This document shows, one piece after another, positions 54,647 through 64,000 of a stretch of DNA of 64,000 nt. Position numbers and translations under genes: made by a program. The notes beneath the pieces were generated by a model. It worked only from the letters and a program-made list of their open reading frames with translations, was not told the DNA's origin and did not search any database. Every line of letters starts with the position of its first letter. Within the stretch, counting starts at the first letter, position 1. Source of the stretch: Bacteroides sp. MSB163 (GTDB lineage Bacteria > Bacteroidota > Bacteroidia > Bacteroidales > Bacteroidaceae); the NCBI RefSeq assembly GCF_036416795.1, contig NZ_CP143867.1:3340001-3404000 (forward strand). Direction: 5' to 3'.

Positions 54647-54709
54647 AGATTTTATGGAAACATACAAGATTACACCTCTGTTTCTGATATTCTTTTATTC
54701 TTTTATTCT

Positions 54710-56101
54710 TTAAGCAGCCGACGGCTGCGATAACCTCAAACTGCTCACTACCGCAGCAATCAGTGCAAACATACTCCCCGTTATCAAACACACCTCCGTG
54801 TTCTCACTTCCTGCTACCCAACTGAATAATAATGCCACAAGCGTCGTTCCGAATGTCTGCCCCATGAGCCGTGCCATTCCCATCATTCCACTGGCTCCAC
54901 CGGAACGCTGTTTGGGTGCGGAAGCAATCATTGTACTGTTATTCGGTGTCTGAAAGAGTCCGAATCCGACTCCACAAAGAGCTAACCGTAAACAGATACT
55001 GACAATCGATGATTCTGCGTCCAACATCGAAAGCGAGTAAAGACCTATACAGAATATTCCCATCCCGATACTTCCCAATATTCCCGGGTGAATACGTTCT
55101 ACCAGGTAGCCGGCGGCCGGTGCAGCAAACAGTGTGGCGAGAGGCCAAGGAGTCAGTAGGAGTCCCGTCATGACTTCGCTATGTCCCAATGTGTTTTGCA
55201 GAAAGAAGGGCAGCGAAATCATAGCCAGCATCTGCGCGGTGAATGAACAGATGGAAGTCAGAATCGAGAGCCTGAAAATGGGGATTCTCAGTAAGTCTAA
55301 CGGCAACAGGGGGGACTCTTGCCCCAACTGCCGACGTACATAATATGTTCCTACGACAATCAATATCACTGACTGGATTATCAGATAATCATAGCGTTCA
55401 TGATGCGCAAAACCATCCAATGTATAAATCAATAATCCGAAGGTAATAGCATTGGCCACCGCACTGATAACGTCAAACTTACGTTTCGATAGTTCCTTTT
55501 GCTCAGGAAGATACTTGATTCCCAATATCAGGGCAATGATCCCCAATGGCAAATTTATCGCAAATAACCAGTGCCAGGAAGCTATTGACAAAATACCACT
55601 GGCAACAGAAGGACCTGCCGCCGCCGATATGGCAATTACCATTGCATTAATCCCCATTCCACGTCCTATCTGTGTTTTCGGATAGATAAGACGAAGCTGG
55701 GCTGTATTTACACTGGTGATAGCTGATGCACTGAATCCCTGGAAAATACGGGCGGTTGTCAGAGTCCAGAAGGAATCGGATAAGGCGCATATAAGTGATG
55801 TCACACAAAATAAAGCAATGCCGGAGAGGAATATCTTACGATATCCGAAGATTTCGCCCAATGCAGAAAAAGAAAGTAATGACACTACAATAGCCAATTG
55901 ATAACCATTGACAATCCAGGTAATCACAGAGTCCGAAGTTCCAAAATCATGTGCGAGGGTAGGGAGGATTACAGTACTGATGTTGATATCGAGCACTGAC
56001 ATACAGAGAGCGAATCCAATAGCCACTACCGCCCATATTCGTTGCGGAAATGGCAGCCCGTCTGTTTCGTCTATTTTCTGGGATTTTCCATCTTGAACCA
56101 T
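54710..56101 (-). CDS. MFS efflux transporter, DHA2/EmrB-QacA type
   Basis: A 463-residue inner-membrane protein with many hydrophobic segments, proton-driven. Motif D1-like LDINISTVILPTLAHDFG in the first helix, GEIFGYRKIFLSGI in the first loop, and ISAAAGPSVASGIL as the antiporter motif are visible. The substrate is unknown (drugs or small toxic metabolites). No regulator gene is adjacent. Fourteen helices are usual for the family; I did not count them with certainty. Confidence 0.87.
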   Translation of the reverse strand: MVQDGKSQKIDETDGLPFPQRIWAVVAIGFALCMSVLDINISTVILPTLAHDFGTSDSVITWIVNGYQLAIVVSLLSFSALGEIFGYRKIFLSGIALFCVTSLICALSDSFWTLTTARIFQGFSASAITSVNTAQLRLIYPKTQIGRGMGINAMVIAISAAAGPSVASGILSIASWHWLFAINLPLGIIALILGIKYLPEQKELSKRKFDVISAVANAITFGLLIYTLDGFAHHERYDYLIIQSVILIVVGTYYVRRQLGQESPLLPLDLLRIPIFRLSILTSICSFTAQMLAMISLPFFLQNTLGHSEVMTGLLLTPWPLATLFAAPAAGYLVERIHPGILGSIGMGIFCIGLYSLSMLDAESSIVSICLRLALCGVGFGLFQTPNNSTMIASAPKQRSGGASGMMGMARLMGQTFGTTLVALLFSWVAGSENTEVCLITGSMFALIAAVVSSLRLSQPSAA

Positions 56102-56222
56102 ATAATTTCTTTTATCTGCGAATTAAACAAAACGTTCAATCTGCTGTTCGGAAACCTGTATAAAAATAAGTTTTTTTAGAAATTGTCTCGTAGGAAAGTA
56201 ATGTGGAGAAGAAACTTCTTTG

Positions 56223-56230
56223 TACCTTTG
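56223..56230 (+). promoter_or_regulatory. -7 box of the PurF-like gene
   Basis: TACCTTTG matches TAnnTTTG and lies 40 bp before the ATG. No consensus -33 element is seen. Confidence 0.55.
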
Positions 56231-56270
56231 TGCCCGTCAATACTAAAATCAATAATAAATAATAGGATTT

Positions 56271-57683
56271 ATGGGAGGATTTTTCGGGACAGTCTCCAAA
56301 GCGAGCTGTGTGACGGATTTATTTTACGGTACAGATTATAATTCACATTTAGGAACTAAGCGGGGCGGGCTTGCCACGTATGATGCAGAAGAGGGCATGT
56401 TTGCCCGATCCATTCATAACCTGGAGAGCACTTATTTCCGAACCAAGTTTGAAGACGAACTGGATAAGTTTAAAGGAAATGTCGGAATAGGAATCATCAG
56501 CGATACAGACCCGCAACCCATCATCATTAACTCCCACCTCGGACGCTTTGCTATTGTAACAGTAGCCAAAATTGTGAATCTGGAAGAAATAGAAGCAGAG
56601 CTACTTTCCCAAAATATGCACTTCGCCGAACTGAGTTCAGGCAATACCAATCAAACTGAGCTTATCTCACTACTCATCATACAAGGAAAAACTTTTGTAG
56701 AAGGTATAGAAAATGTTTACCGCCGTGTCAAAGGCTCTTGCTCTATGTTGCTGTTATCAGAAGATGGCAGTATCATTGCGGCTCGTGACAAGTGGGGACG
56801 CACTCCGATTGTAATTGGCCGGAAAGAAGGGGCATACGCTGCAACCAGTGAGTCAAGCAGTTTCCCGAATCTGGATTATGAAATAGACCGCTATCTCGGT
56901 CCGGGAGAGATCGTTCGTATGACTGCCGATGGAGTGGAACAACTGCGGAAGCCGGAGGAAAAGATGCAGATTTGTTCTTTCCTGTGGGTATATTACGGTT
57001 TTCCCACTTCCTGCTATGAAGGTCGTAATGTAGAGGAAGTACGTTTTACCAGTGGCTTAAAGATGGGGCAGAGCGATGATTCTGACGTAGATTGTGCTTG
57101 CGGTATTCCTGATTCCGGTGTAGGTATGGCTTTGGGGTATGCCGAAGGAAAAGGAGTTCCTTATCATCGTGCTATTTCTAAATATACACCGACATGGCCG
57201 CGCAGCTTCACTCCCAGTAAGCAGGAGATGCGCTCATTGGTAGCGAAGATGAAACTGATACCAAACCGTGCTATGCTGGAAGGCAAGCGCTTATTGTTCT
57301 GTGACGACTCCATAGTACGGGGGACGCAACTTCGGGATAATGTGAAAGTACTGTATGAATATGGTGCCAAGGAAGTACATATCCGTATTGCTTGTCCACC
57401 GTTGATTTATGCTTGTCCGTTTGTAGGTTTCACGGCATCCAAGAGCCCGCTGGAATTGATTACACGTCGTATTATTGCAGAACTGGAGGGAGATGCCGAC
57501 AAGAATCTGGAGAAATATGCCATTACCGGTTCACCGGAATATGAGAAGATGGTCAGCATTATTGCCGAACGTTTTGGCCTTACAACTTTGAAGTTTAATA
57601 CCCTGGAAACTCTCATCGAGTCCATCGGATTGCCGAAATGTAAGGTTTGTACACATTGTTTTGATGGAAGTAGTTGCTTTTAA
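56271..57683 (+). CDS. PurF-like amidophosphoribosyltransferase without the N-terminal Cys
   Basis: A 470-residue homologue of glutamine PRPP amidotransferase. The phosphoribosyltransferase domain is intact: PRPP motif FCDDSIVRGTQL (Asp345-Asp346). Cysteines near the C-terminus (CKVCTHCFDGSSCF) resemble the iron-sulphur ligands of some PurF proteins. In PurF the first mature residue is Cys, which attacks glutamine; here the protein begins MGGFFGTVSKASC, with Gly at that site. It may use ammonia, or have a different function. Another purF is expected elsewhere. It is a single-gene unit with its own terminator. Confidence 0.85.
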   Translation: MGGFFGTVSKASCVTDLFYGTDYNSHLGTKRGGLATYDAEEGMFARSIHNLESTYFRTKFEDELDKFKGNVGIGIISDTDPQPIIINSHLGRFAIVTVAKIVNLEEIEAELLSQNMHFAELSSGNTNQTELISLLIIQGKTFVEGIENVYRRVKGSCSMLLLSEDGSIIAARDKWGRTPIVIGRKEGAYAATSESSSFPNLDYEIDRYLGPGEIVRMTADGVEQLRKPEEKMQICSFLWVYYGFPTSCYEGRNVEEVRFTSGLKMGQSDDSDVDCACGIPDSGVGMALGYAEGKGVPYHRAISKYTPTWPRSFTPSKQEMRSLVAKMKLIPNRAMLEGKRLLFCDDSIVRGTQLRDNVKVLYEYGAKEVHIRIACPPLIYACPFVGFTASKSPLELITRRIIAELEGDADKNLEKYAITGSPEYEKMVSIIAERFGLTTLKFNTLETLIESIGLPKCKVCTHCFDGSSCF

Positions 57684-57708
57684 GTAACTCTAAATACTAA
57701 CATTTTGT

Positions 57709-57749
57709 AAAAAGGGGCGTGAATTGCTTGGCAGTTCACGCCCCTTTTT
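57709..57749 (+). terminator. Terminator after the PurF-like gene
   Basis: A perfect 15-bp stem AAAAAGGGGCGTGAA (57709-57723) with its complement at 57735-57749 and an 11-nt loop; the right arm ends in a T-run. Confidence 0.9.
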
Positions 57750-57835
57750 CTACCTTTACGGCAGAACTATTGACTACTGTTGATAGATAATTGGTAGTTC
57801 ATGTTCTCGATCATAAATCATAAATAATAAATAAT

Positions 57836-59059
57836 ATGGCTTTAGTAGAACGTTTTTTGAAGTATGTAAGCTTCAACACCCAGTCCAGTGAAGAGACAGA
57901 GGTGACTCCAAGTACTCCGGGGCAAATGGTATTTGCCAAATATTTGAAAGAAGAATTAGAGTCTTTAGGTTTGGAAGACATAACGCTGGATGAGCATGGC
58001 TATTTGTTTGCCACACTTCCGGCAAATATCGATAAACCGGTACCTACTATTGGTTTTATCGCCCACATGGACACCAGTCCCGATATGAGTGGCAAAGATG
58101 TATCTTCCCGCATTGTTCAAAACTATGACGGTTCTGATATTGTGCTTTGTGCAGAAGAGAATGTAGTCCTTTCTCCGTCTCAGTTCCCCGAACTGCTGAA
58201 TCATAAAGGGGAAGACCTGATCGTTACCAATGGCAAGACATTGTTGGGAGCAGATGATAAAGCAGGTATTGCCGAAATCGTTTCTGCGATAGTATACCTG
58301 AAAGAGCATCCTGAAATCAAGCATGGCAAGATTCGTATTGGTTTCAATCCGGATGAGGAAATAGGATTGGGCGCACATAAATTCGATGTGGAGAAGTTCG
58401 GTTGCGACTGGGCTTATACAATGGATGGCGGTGAAGTAGGAGAGTTGGAGTTTGAAAACTTCAATGCGGCATCTGCCAGAATCACCTTCAAAGGTCGCAA
58501 TGTACATCCGGGTTACGCCAAGAATAAGATGATTAATTCAATTCGCGTAGCCAACCGTTTCTGTGCGATGTTACCTGCTCATGAAACGCCCGAACATACC
58601 GAAGGTTACGAAGGCTTCTACCATCTCATCAGTTTCAACGGCGATGTGGAGCAGACTACAGTGGCCTATATTATCCGTGATCATGACCGTGCACGTTTCG
58701 AGAGCCGCAAGAAGAAAATAGAACGCTTTGTCAGTGAAATCAATGCTGAATATGGTGAAGGTACAGCAACGCTTGAACTCCGTGACCAATATTATAATAT
58801 GCGCGAGAAGATTGAACCGGTAATGCATATCATTGATACGGCTTTTGCCGCAATGGAGGCTGTAGGTGTGAAACCGAATGTGAAACCTATCCGTGGTGGT
58901 ACGGATGGCGCGCAGCTTTCTTTCAAAGGTTTGCCTTGCCCCAATATCTTTGCAGGTGGTCTGAACTTCCATGGACGATATGAATTCGCTCCTATCCAGA
59001 ATATGGAGAAAGCGATGAAGGTCATCGTGAAGATTGCTGAACTTGTTGCTATAAAATAA
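57836..59059 (+). CDS. pepT: Peptidase T (tripeptidase)
   Basis: A 407-residue M20-family zinc aminopeptidase releasing the N-terminal residue of tripeptides. The metal-ligand segments are [24 protein letters not shown] and [15 protein letters not shown], with [20 protein letters not shown] near the C-terminus. Length is standard for PepT. It is followed by gcvT after 16 bp on the same strand, so both may be co-transcribed. Confidence 0.97.
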   Translation: MALVERFLKYVSFNTQSSEETEVTPSTPGQMVFAKYLKEELESLGLEDITLDEHGYLFATLPANIDKPVPTIGFIAHMDTSPDMSGKDVSSRIVQNYDGSDIVLCAEENVVLSPSQFPELLNHKGEDLIVTNGKTLLGADDKAGIAEIVSAIVYLKEHPEIKHGKIRIGFNPDEEIGLGAHKFDVEKFGCDWAYTMDGGEVGELEFENFNAASARITFKGRNVHPGYAKNKMINSIRVANRFCAMLPAHETPEHTEGYEGFYHLISFNGDVEQTTVAYIIRDHDRARFESRKKKIERFVSEINAEYGEGTATLELRDQYYNMREKIEPVMHIIDTAFAAMEAVGVKPNVKPIRGGTDGAQLSFKGLPCPNIFAGGLNFHGRYEFAPIQNMEKAMKVIVKIAELVAIK

Positions 59060-59075
59060 TTTAATACCTTAAGAC

Positions 59076-60161
59076 ATGAAAACCACTCCGTTTACAGAAA
59101 AACATATCTCGCTGGGTGCTAAGATGCATGAGTTTGCGGGATATAATATGCCGATAGAATATTCCGGTATCATTGATGAACACCTCACAGTTTGTAACGC
59201 TGTGGGTGTATTTGACGTTTCCCACATGGGAGAATTCTGGGTGAAAGGCCCCAATGCGTTGGCTTTTCTTCAGAAAGTGACTTCCAATAATGTGGCTGCC
59301 CTGACTCCGGGCAAGGTGCAATATACCTGTTTTCCCAACGAAGAAGGCGGTATCGTAGATGACTTGTTGGTTTATCATTATGAACCGGAGAAATACCTGT
59401 TGGTAGTGAATGCTTCGAATATAGAAAAAGACTGGAACTGGTGCGTTTCGCACAATATCGAAGGTGCCGAATTAGAAAATGCTTCCGACCATATGGCTCA
59501 ACTTGCCGTGCAGGGACCGAAAGCCATTCTTGCTTTGCAGAAACTGACGAGCATAAACTTGTCGGAACTGCCGTATTACACCTTTACGCATGGTGAGTTT
59601 GCCGGTGAGAAAGATGTGATTATTTCCAATACTGGCTATACTGGTGCAGGAGGTTTTGAGCTTTACTTCTATCCCGAAGCTGCCATGAAGATTTGGAATG
59701 CCGTGTTTGAGGCAGGTGAAGAATTTGGCATCAAGCCGATTGGCTTGGGTGCACGCGATACGCTTCGTCTGGAAATGGGCTTCTGCCTGTATGGCAATGA
59801 TCTGGATGATACGACATCACCTATTGAAGCAGGTTTGGGATGGATTACCAAGTTTGCTGAGGGTAAGAACTTTATCAATCGCCCGATGCTTGAAAAGCAG
59901 AAAGCGGAAGGTACTGTACGTAAGTTGGTCGGTTTTGAAATGGTGGATCGTGGAATTCCCCGTCATGGATATGAACTGTTCAATACAGAAGGCGAAGCTA
60001 TCGGAGTAGTAACTTCAGGTACTATGTCGCCTACTCGCAAGATTGGTATCGGTATGGGCTATGTAAAACCGGAATATAGCAAGGTAGGTACGGAAATTTG
60101 CATTGATATGCGTGGACGTAAACTGAAAGCAGTAGTGGTTCGTCCTCCATTCCGTAAATAA
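59076..60161 (+). CDS. gcvT: Glycine cleavage T-protein (aminomethyltransferase)
   Basis: A 361-residue enzyme that transfers the aminomethyl carbon from H-protein to tetrahydrofolate. Visible are [51 protein letters not shown] and the C-terminal [18 protein letters not shown]. Length and motifs are typical. The gcvH and gcvP partners are not in this window. Confidence 0.97.
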   Translation: MKTTPFTEKHISLGAKMHEFAGYNMPIEYSGIIDEHLTVCNAVGVFDVSHMGEFWVKGPNALAFLQKVTSNNVAALTPGKVQYTCFPNEEGGIVDDLLVYHYEPEKYLLVVNASNIEKDWNWCVSHNIEGAELENASDHMAQLAVQGPKAILALQKLTSINLSELPYYTFTHGEFAGEKDVIISNTGYTGAGGFELYFYPEAAMKIWNAVFEAGEEFGIKPIGLGARDTLRLEMGFCLYGNDLDDTTSPIEAGLGWITKFAEGKNFINRPMLEKQKAEGTVRKLVGFEMVDRGIPRHGYELFNTEGEAIGVVTSGTMSPTRKIGIGMGYVKPEYSKVGTEICIDMRGRKLKAVVVRPPFRK

Positions 60162-60174
60162 GATGAGTCGGAAA

Positions 60175-60263
60175 TCACCACTGATTACACGGATTAGCAC
60201 AGATTAAAAGCAAATATAATTCTCAATATAAATACCTGTGTAAATCCGTGTAATCTGTGGTGA
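60175..60263. repeat. ACACGGATT-type interspersed inverted repeat
   Basis: Arms at 60175-60205 and 60236-60263 match at 25 of 28 positions; both contain GATTACACGGATT-type units. The loop is about 30 nt. It sits between the converging gcvT and M48-like genes and shares its core with the element at 9589-9673. It may also end transcription on both sides. Confidence 0.8.
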
Positions 60264-60288
60264 AAAAGACTTTATAACATTCTTTCCT

Positions 60289-61809
60289 TTATAATCTATT
60301 GATCTTATCTAATAATTGATTGGCCCAGGTTATTTCTTTGCTTGTCCATTCTTCCTCTTCTCCTTGCATTCCTTGTTCCTGATATCGGGAAAGTAATTCC
60401 AGATATTCCTTCAATGTGCCGGCGGCTTTAGCCTGTTTATTCATGCGCATTAGCAATAGAATCTCCTGTTTGTATATGTCAAGATTCGGACTGTTTCCTG
60501 CTAATTCTTTGGCTTTCCAAAGCAGGGTGGCACATTCTTCATTTACCTCTTCTGTGTTGTAAAGCGCCATCCGTGATTTCGCAAAGATGACGTAATCATG
60601 GTCGGTAGCCAGATTATTATTGATATTCTTCTGTATTAATCTTCCGGCTTCTTCATACCGTTGGTCTGCCATGTTCATGGCTGCGTTGAAAGTCACTACA
60701 TCCGATGTCGCTTTGAGATAAGGATGACTGATTTGGTTTTCCGCCTGGTCGGCTTTGTCTATTCGCTTTTTCAGGTTGTCGATGCTGCCGTAGCGAAGTA
60801 GCTTATGACCGCGTTGCTGTATATTATAGTACCCGATGACTTTGGAAAGTGCAGACGCCAATCCATCGGGATTCATCCCCTTGAATTCCAATAACTCACG
60901 TGCAACCCGGTCGGCTGCGTATTCCTGGTTATTCTTGTAATTCATTCCTAGGCGATTCACTACATTTACATTCAGTAGGGCGGCAACGCTTCCGATACTG
61001 GCAACAGCACCTACACCTAAAGCTGTATCGTCGTCATCCCAGTATGCCACTTCCAGGGCTGCTTCGGCAGTGACGGCAAGAACCGTTCCCCAAAAAGCTG
61101 CCCGCTTGGCACGGCGTTCAGCACGGTAGATGTTATTAATCTGATGGTCCAGTACGAAATGAGACATCTCATTGGCAATAATGGCGGCAAGTTCATCCTC
61201 CGAATCAAGTGTGCAGAGCAGACCGGTACTAATCAGCATTGTGCCGTTGGGCAGCATGTAAGCATCCGGTTCGGGTGACTGGATGACGCGTACATTCAAC
61301 CGTTCGCTGCGATTGGGATCTATGCCGGTGGCAGTCAGTTTCGTAAAGATATTCTGTACGTACGAAGTGATGAAATCATCCTCATAGCCGATCTCTTCCA
61401 GCTTGTACAGGTAATCCCGACATTCTTCGTCTACTTCCTTGCGCAACTTAGAGTTATATCCGCGTTCACCGAAATACTCATACAGATGTTGTTTCAGATA
61501 AGTTTGCTGCCAAAACTCCTGATTGGTTTCGGGAGGTGAGAGTTTAATGGCCTTCAGGGCAGAAGAAGGTACTGCGAATTGCATACCGTTAATTTCGGTT
61601 GCATAGAAAACATCGGAGCCTAGTTGTTCTGCCGATTTCATTTTCACTACCTTGCGGATCACCACGGGAGTGCCGACCGGATAATTTTCATACTGCTGTT
61701 GTAATTCACCCTTTAGTGCAATCGGGCCGCTCAAGTCTTTCGGCTTAGCAGCAAATCCTGCTGTGGAGAGGAGGACGGCGAGGACAACGAAAGTGATAAG
61801 ACGTTTCAT
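60289..61809 (-). CDS. M48-like exported metallopeptidase homologue with altered HExxH
   Basis: A 506-residue exported protein (signal peptide KRLITFVVLAVLLSTAGFA). It has M48 features: PNGTMLISTGLLCTLDSEDE before the active site and NNQEYAADRVARELL, which holds the third zinc ligand. The zinc motif is NEMSH (Asn213-Glu-Met-Ser-His217) instead of HExxH, from AAT in place of CAT. The C-terminal part has TPR-like helices. Loss of one zinc ligand predicts weak or no activity. It may act as a binding or chaperone-like protein. Confidence 0.85.
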   Translation of the reverse strand: MKRLITFVVLAVLLSTAGFAAKPKDLSGPIALKGELQQQYENYPVGTPVVIRKVVKMKSAEQLGSDVFYATEINGMQFAVPSSALKAIKLSPPETNQEFWQQTYLKQHLYEYFGERGYNSKLRKEVDEECRDYLYKLEEIGYEDDFITSYVQNIFTKLTATGIDPNRSERLNVRVIQSPEPDAYMLPNGTMLISTGLLCTLDSEDELAAIIANEMSHFVLDHQINNIYRAERRAKRAAFWGTVLAVTAEAALEVAYWDDDDTALGVGAVASIGSVAALLNVNVVNRLGMNYKNNQEYAADRVARELLEFKGMNPDGLASALSKVIGYYNIQQRGHKLLRYGSIDNLKKRIDKADQAENQISHPYLKATSDVVTFNAAMNMADQRYEEAGRLIQKNINNNLATDHDYVIFAKSRMALYNTEEVNEECATLLWKAKELAGNSPNLDIYKQEILLLMRMNKQAKAAGTLKEYLELLSRYQEQGMQGEEEEWTSKEITWANQLLDKINRL

Positions 61810-61930
61810 ATGGATTCGTTTATGGTTCGTACTATTGGCTTATTATCAAAATTGCTGATACAAAAATAGGAAAGAGTTTTCTCTCTTTCCCGCTCTTTTC
61901 CCTACAAAGTGATAGGGAATTTCCTATAAT

Positions 61931-61967
61931 AAAAAAGGGAGGACTTCGTGAAAGTCTTCCCTTTTTT
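61931..61967 (-). terminator. Terminator between rpmE2 and the M48-like gene
   Basis: A 15-bp stem (61931-61945 and 61953-61967), AAAAAAGGGAGGACT on one side, with one mismatch and a 7-nt loop. It follows the rpmE2 stop on the minus strand; the A-run gives a T-run there. Confidence 0.85.
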
Positions 61968-61987
61968 AACTTCAAAAGAAGTCAATT

Positions 61988-62242
61988 TTATTTCTTCTTA
62001 CGGTCACCGTAGCGGCTCATAAACTTATCAACGCGACCAGCTGTATCCACCAATGTAGATTTACCAGTATAGAACGGGTGAGAAGTGTTAGAGATTTCCA
62101 TCTTTACCAACGGATAAGTTTCACCTTCAAACTCGATGGTTTCTTTCGTATTTACGGTTGAACGAGACAAGAACATGTCACCATTAGACATATCTTTGAA
62201 TACTACCGGACGGTAATTTTCAGGATGAATACCTTTTTTCAT
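61988..62242 (-). CDS. rpmE2: 50S ribosomal protein L31, type B
   Basis: An 84-residue ribosomal protein with [19 protein letters not shown] and [19 protein letters not shown]. It lacks the zinc-binding CxxC pair, so it is the cysteine-free type B form. A near-perfect promoter lies about 80 bp upstream. Confidence 0.97.
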   Translation of the reverse strand: MKKGIHPENYRPVVFKDMSNGDMFLSRSTVNTKETIEFEGETYPLVKMEISNTSHPFYTGKSTLVDTAGRVDKFMSRYGDRKKK

Positions 62243-62321
62243 TTCAATATTTTTTTTTTAATTATTATATTCGGTTACTATTTTGGTAATAAATAGTGTA
62301 ATGGTCTTATTTTTCAGAGTG

Positions 62322-62352
62322 CAAAGATAGTGCAAGTCGCAGATAATACAAA
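62322..62352 (-). promoter_or_regulatory. Consensus promoter of rpmE2
   Basis: On the minus strand TTTG (62349-62352), 19 bp, then TATCTTTG (62322-62329), an exact match to the Bacteroides consensus. The leader would be about 70 nt. Confidence 0.85.
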
Positions 62353-62500
62353 ATAAATTCAGATTTATTTTTGCTTAAGGTGCAGTCTACCTTTGTTTAA
62401 AGGCAGTGTATTTCTCCGAATTAGAAAAAAGTTCCCTCAAAAAATAGGTTTATCGCTTTTTATTTCAGATTTTTGCATGGTATTTTAATTTATATTCAGC

Positions 62501-63508
62501 ATGAAGAAGCTACTTTTCTTAATTTCCCTATGGCTCTGCGTCACTACGGCAGGTGCCCAACAGAACGAGCGGGAACTGTATGGTGTTGCGTTTTATAATC
62601 TTGAGAACCTGTTTGATACGATTCATGATGCAGGTAAGAACGACCTTGAATTTTTGCCTTCCGGCAGTTATGCATGGACGGCTGAGAAGTATGAGGCCAA
62701 GTTGAAGAACCTTGCCAAAGTTCTGAGTGAAGTATCGCGCGACCGCGTGCCTGAAGGACCTGCCGTTATCGGTATAGCCGAAGCTGAAAACAACCGGGTA
62801 CTGACAGATTTGGTAAGCCAACCGGCTATATCCAACTATAAATTCGTGCATTACGAAGGTCCGGATAAACGAGGCATTGATTGTGCATTGCTTTATGATC
62901 CGGAACAATTCACCGTTACCAATTCCAAACTGGTGCTTTCCACTCCTTTTGAGGGGGACACTGTACACTTGACGCGTGGTTTCCTTATTGTAGACGGACA
63001 GATGGCAGGCGAACGCGTTTGTTTCATCGTCAATCACTGGCCTTCCCGTGGAGCTAAGTCTCCGGTACGTGTACATGCAGCCAAACAGGTACGGGCATTG
63101 ACAGACTCTCTGATGCGTACGGACAAGAAACTGAAACTGATAGTCATGGGAGATATGAACGACGATCCCATGGACGAAAGCATGGCTACACTGGGCGCAC
63201 GCAAGTATGCAAAGCAGGTGAAGAAGGGCGAATTCTATAATCCCTGGTGGGAAACCCTTGAAGATAAAGGTGTGGGAACATTACTCTATCGTGGCAAGTG
63301 GAACTTGTTCGACCAGATTGTAGTCTCCCGTCCTTTGCTGAAAGCCAAGAAAGGTTTGAAGTACGATCATAATGAAGTCTTTATCCGTGAATATCTCTTT
63401 CAGCAGGATGGCAAGTACAAAGGCTCTCCCTTGCGCACGCACGGCGGACGTGTTTGGTTGAATGGCTACAGCGACCATTTACCCACTATCATTTATTTGA
63501 AAAAGTAA
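62501..63508 (+). CDS. Exported endonuclease/exonuclease/phosphatase-family protein
   Basis: A 335-residue exported protein (signal peptide ending TTAGAQ). The EEP fold is visible in FYNLENLFDTIHD, IGIAEAENNRV, LIVMGDMNDDPMDE and GYSDHLPTII, giving the metal-binding and catalytic residues. It may hydrolyse extracellular nucleic acid, sugar or lipid phosphate esters; the substrate is not evident. Length is usual for this Bacteroides family. Confidence 0.9.
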   Translation: MKKLLFLISLWLCVTTAGAQQNERELYGVAFYNLENLFDTIHDAGKNDLEFLPSGSYAWTAEKYEAKLKNLAKVLSEVSRDRVPEGPAVIGIAEAENNRVLTDLVSQPAISNYKFVHYEGPDKRGIDCALLYDPEQFTVTNSKLVLSTPFEGDTVHLTRGFLIVDGQMAGERVCFIVNHWPSRGAKSPVRVHAAKQVRALTDSLMRTDKKLKLIVMGDMNDDPMDESMATLGARKYAKQVKKGEFYNPWWETLEDKGVGTLLYRGKWNLFDQIVVSRPLLKAKKGLKYDHNEVFIREYLFQQDGKYKGSPLRTHGGRVWLNGYSDHLPTIIYLKK

Positions 63509-63531
63509 TATATAATAATGTGTAAACGAAG

Positions 63532-63564
63532 ACCGGGAAGCTAAACTTGCTTTCCGGTTTTTTT
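63532..63564 (+). terminator. Terminator after the EEP-family gene
   Basis: ACCGGGAAGC (63532-63541) pairs with GCTTTCCGGT (63549-63558) with one wobble pair and a 7-nt loop, then a T-run. Confidence 0.85.
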
Positions 63565-63742
63565 GTTATCTATATAAAGGTATGCAGAAGAGGCTGATGA
63601 AGGCTACAGATGAAAAGAGTTTGTAACATAGAGATTACAATATTCTGTTAAAATCATCCAATAGCTTTAAAATAGAATTGTTTCAATGGGGATAATACGA
63701 TAATTTATTCCCAACCTGTTCTTCCATTTGAAGGATAATGCT

Positions 63743-63750
63743 TACTTTTG
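63743..63750 (+). promoter_or_regulatory. -7 box upstream of the aldolase gene
   Basis: TACTTTTG matches TAnnTTTG, 39 bp before the ATG at 63790. No good -33 element is seen at the expected distance. Confidence 0.5.
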
Positions 63751-63789
63751 CGTAGAATTTTTATTCACTAACAATAAACTTTAAACAAA

Positions 63790-64000
63790 ATGATTAATTA
63801 CAAAGATTTAGGGCTCGTAAACACAAGAGAAATGTTTGCGAAAGCTATTAAAGGTGGATATGCTATCCCGGCTTTCAACTTTAATAATATGGAACAGTTG
63901 CAGGCTATTGTAAAGGCTGCTGTTGAAACCAAATCTCCGGTAATCCTCCAAGTATCTAAAGGTGCCCGTCAATATGCTAACCAGACATTGTTGCGTTACA
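63790..64000 (+). CDS. fba: Class II fructose-bisphosphate aldolase, partial
   Basis: Only the first 70 residues are inside the window: INYKDLGLVNTREMFAKAIK, then GGYAIPAFNFNNMEQLQAIV and SPVILQVSKGAR. This is the start of the zinc-dependent aldolase of glycolysis/gluconeogenesis. The gene continues past the right edge. Confidence 0.93.
   Translation, partial: MINYKDLGLVNTREMFAKAIKGGYAIPAFNFNNMEQLQAIVKAAVETKSPVILQVSKGARQYANQTLLRY

Overview
The window reads as a Bacteroides chromosome segment (Bacteroidales, species not determinable by eye). The evidence is Bacteroides-type promoters (-33 TTTG, about 19 bp, -7 TAnnTTTG), SusC/SusD polysaccharide utilisation genes, a type III glutamine synthetase, UpxY/UpxZ capsule regulators and a WcfR/WcfS-like capsule start module. 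Several genes are broken or carry changed active sites.

Left part (1-18 kb): a decayed YwqK-like fragment, a DUF4143-type ATPase whose promoter lies beside nested inverted repeats, a doubly broken nucleotidyltransferase remnant, an HU-family protein, a frameshifted DUF4091 glycoside hydrolase, then ftsK - lolA-like - trxB. After these come a GH20 hexosaminidase, a Crp/Fnr regulator and glnN on the minus strand, and a large DUF5686 outer-membrane-like protein preceded by 11-bp tandem repeats.

Middle (18.3-33 kb): a five-gene glucan utilisation operon (SusC, SusD, a surface glycan-binding lipoprotein with three repeated modules, GH16, GH3) that fits beta-1,3-glucan (laminarin-type) use. It ends at a terminator facing enolase and crcB. 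A separate GH97 (SusB-like) gene has a LacI-type palindrome upstream.

Capsule locus (33.8-53.1 kb): a consensus promoter, a ~260-nt structured leader, upxY, upxZ, wzx, wzy, ugd, glycosyltransferases, a 3-amino-3,6-dideoxyhexose set (two cupins, acyltransferase, aminotransferase), and finally a WcfR-like aminotransferase plus WcfS-like initiating transferase. Inside it, at 44.6-51.2 kb, is the most unusual part: a tightly packed acyl-carrier-protein module (GNAT, KASIII, amino-acid-type AMP ligase, GNAT, ACP, degenerate SDR, intact SDR, second ACP, metallo-beta-lactamase-fold hydrolase). I infer that it builds an ACP-bound acyl or aminoacyl group to decorate the capsule sugar.

Right part (53.2-64 kb): a second ATPase with an inverted repeat at its promoter, an MFS exporter, a PurF-like protein lacking the catalytic N-terminal cysteine, pepT, gcvT, an M48-like lipoprotein-type/secreted protease homologue with a changed HExxH motif, rpmE2, a secreted EEP-family nuclease/phosphatase, and the start of class II fructose-bisphosphate aldolase. 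No rRNA, tRNA, CRISPR array or intact insertion sequence was seen.
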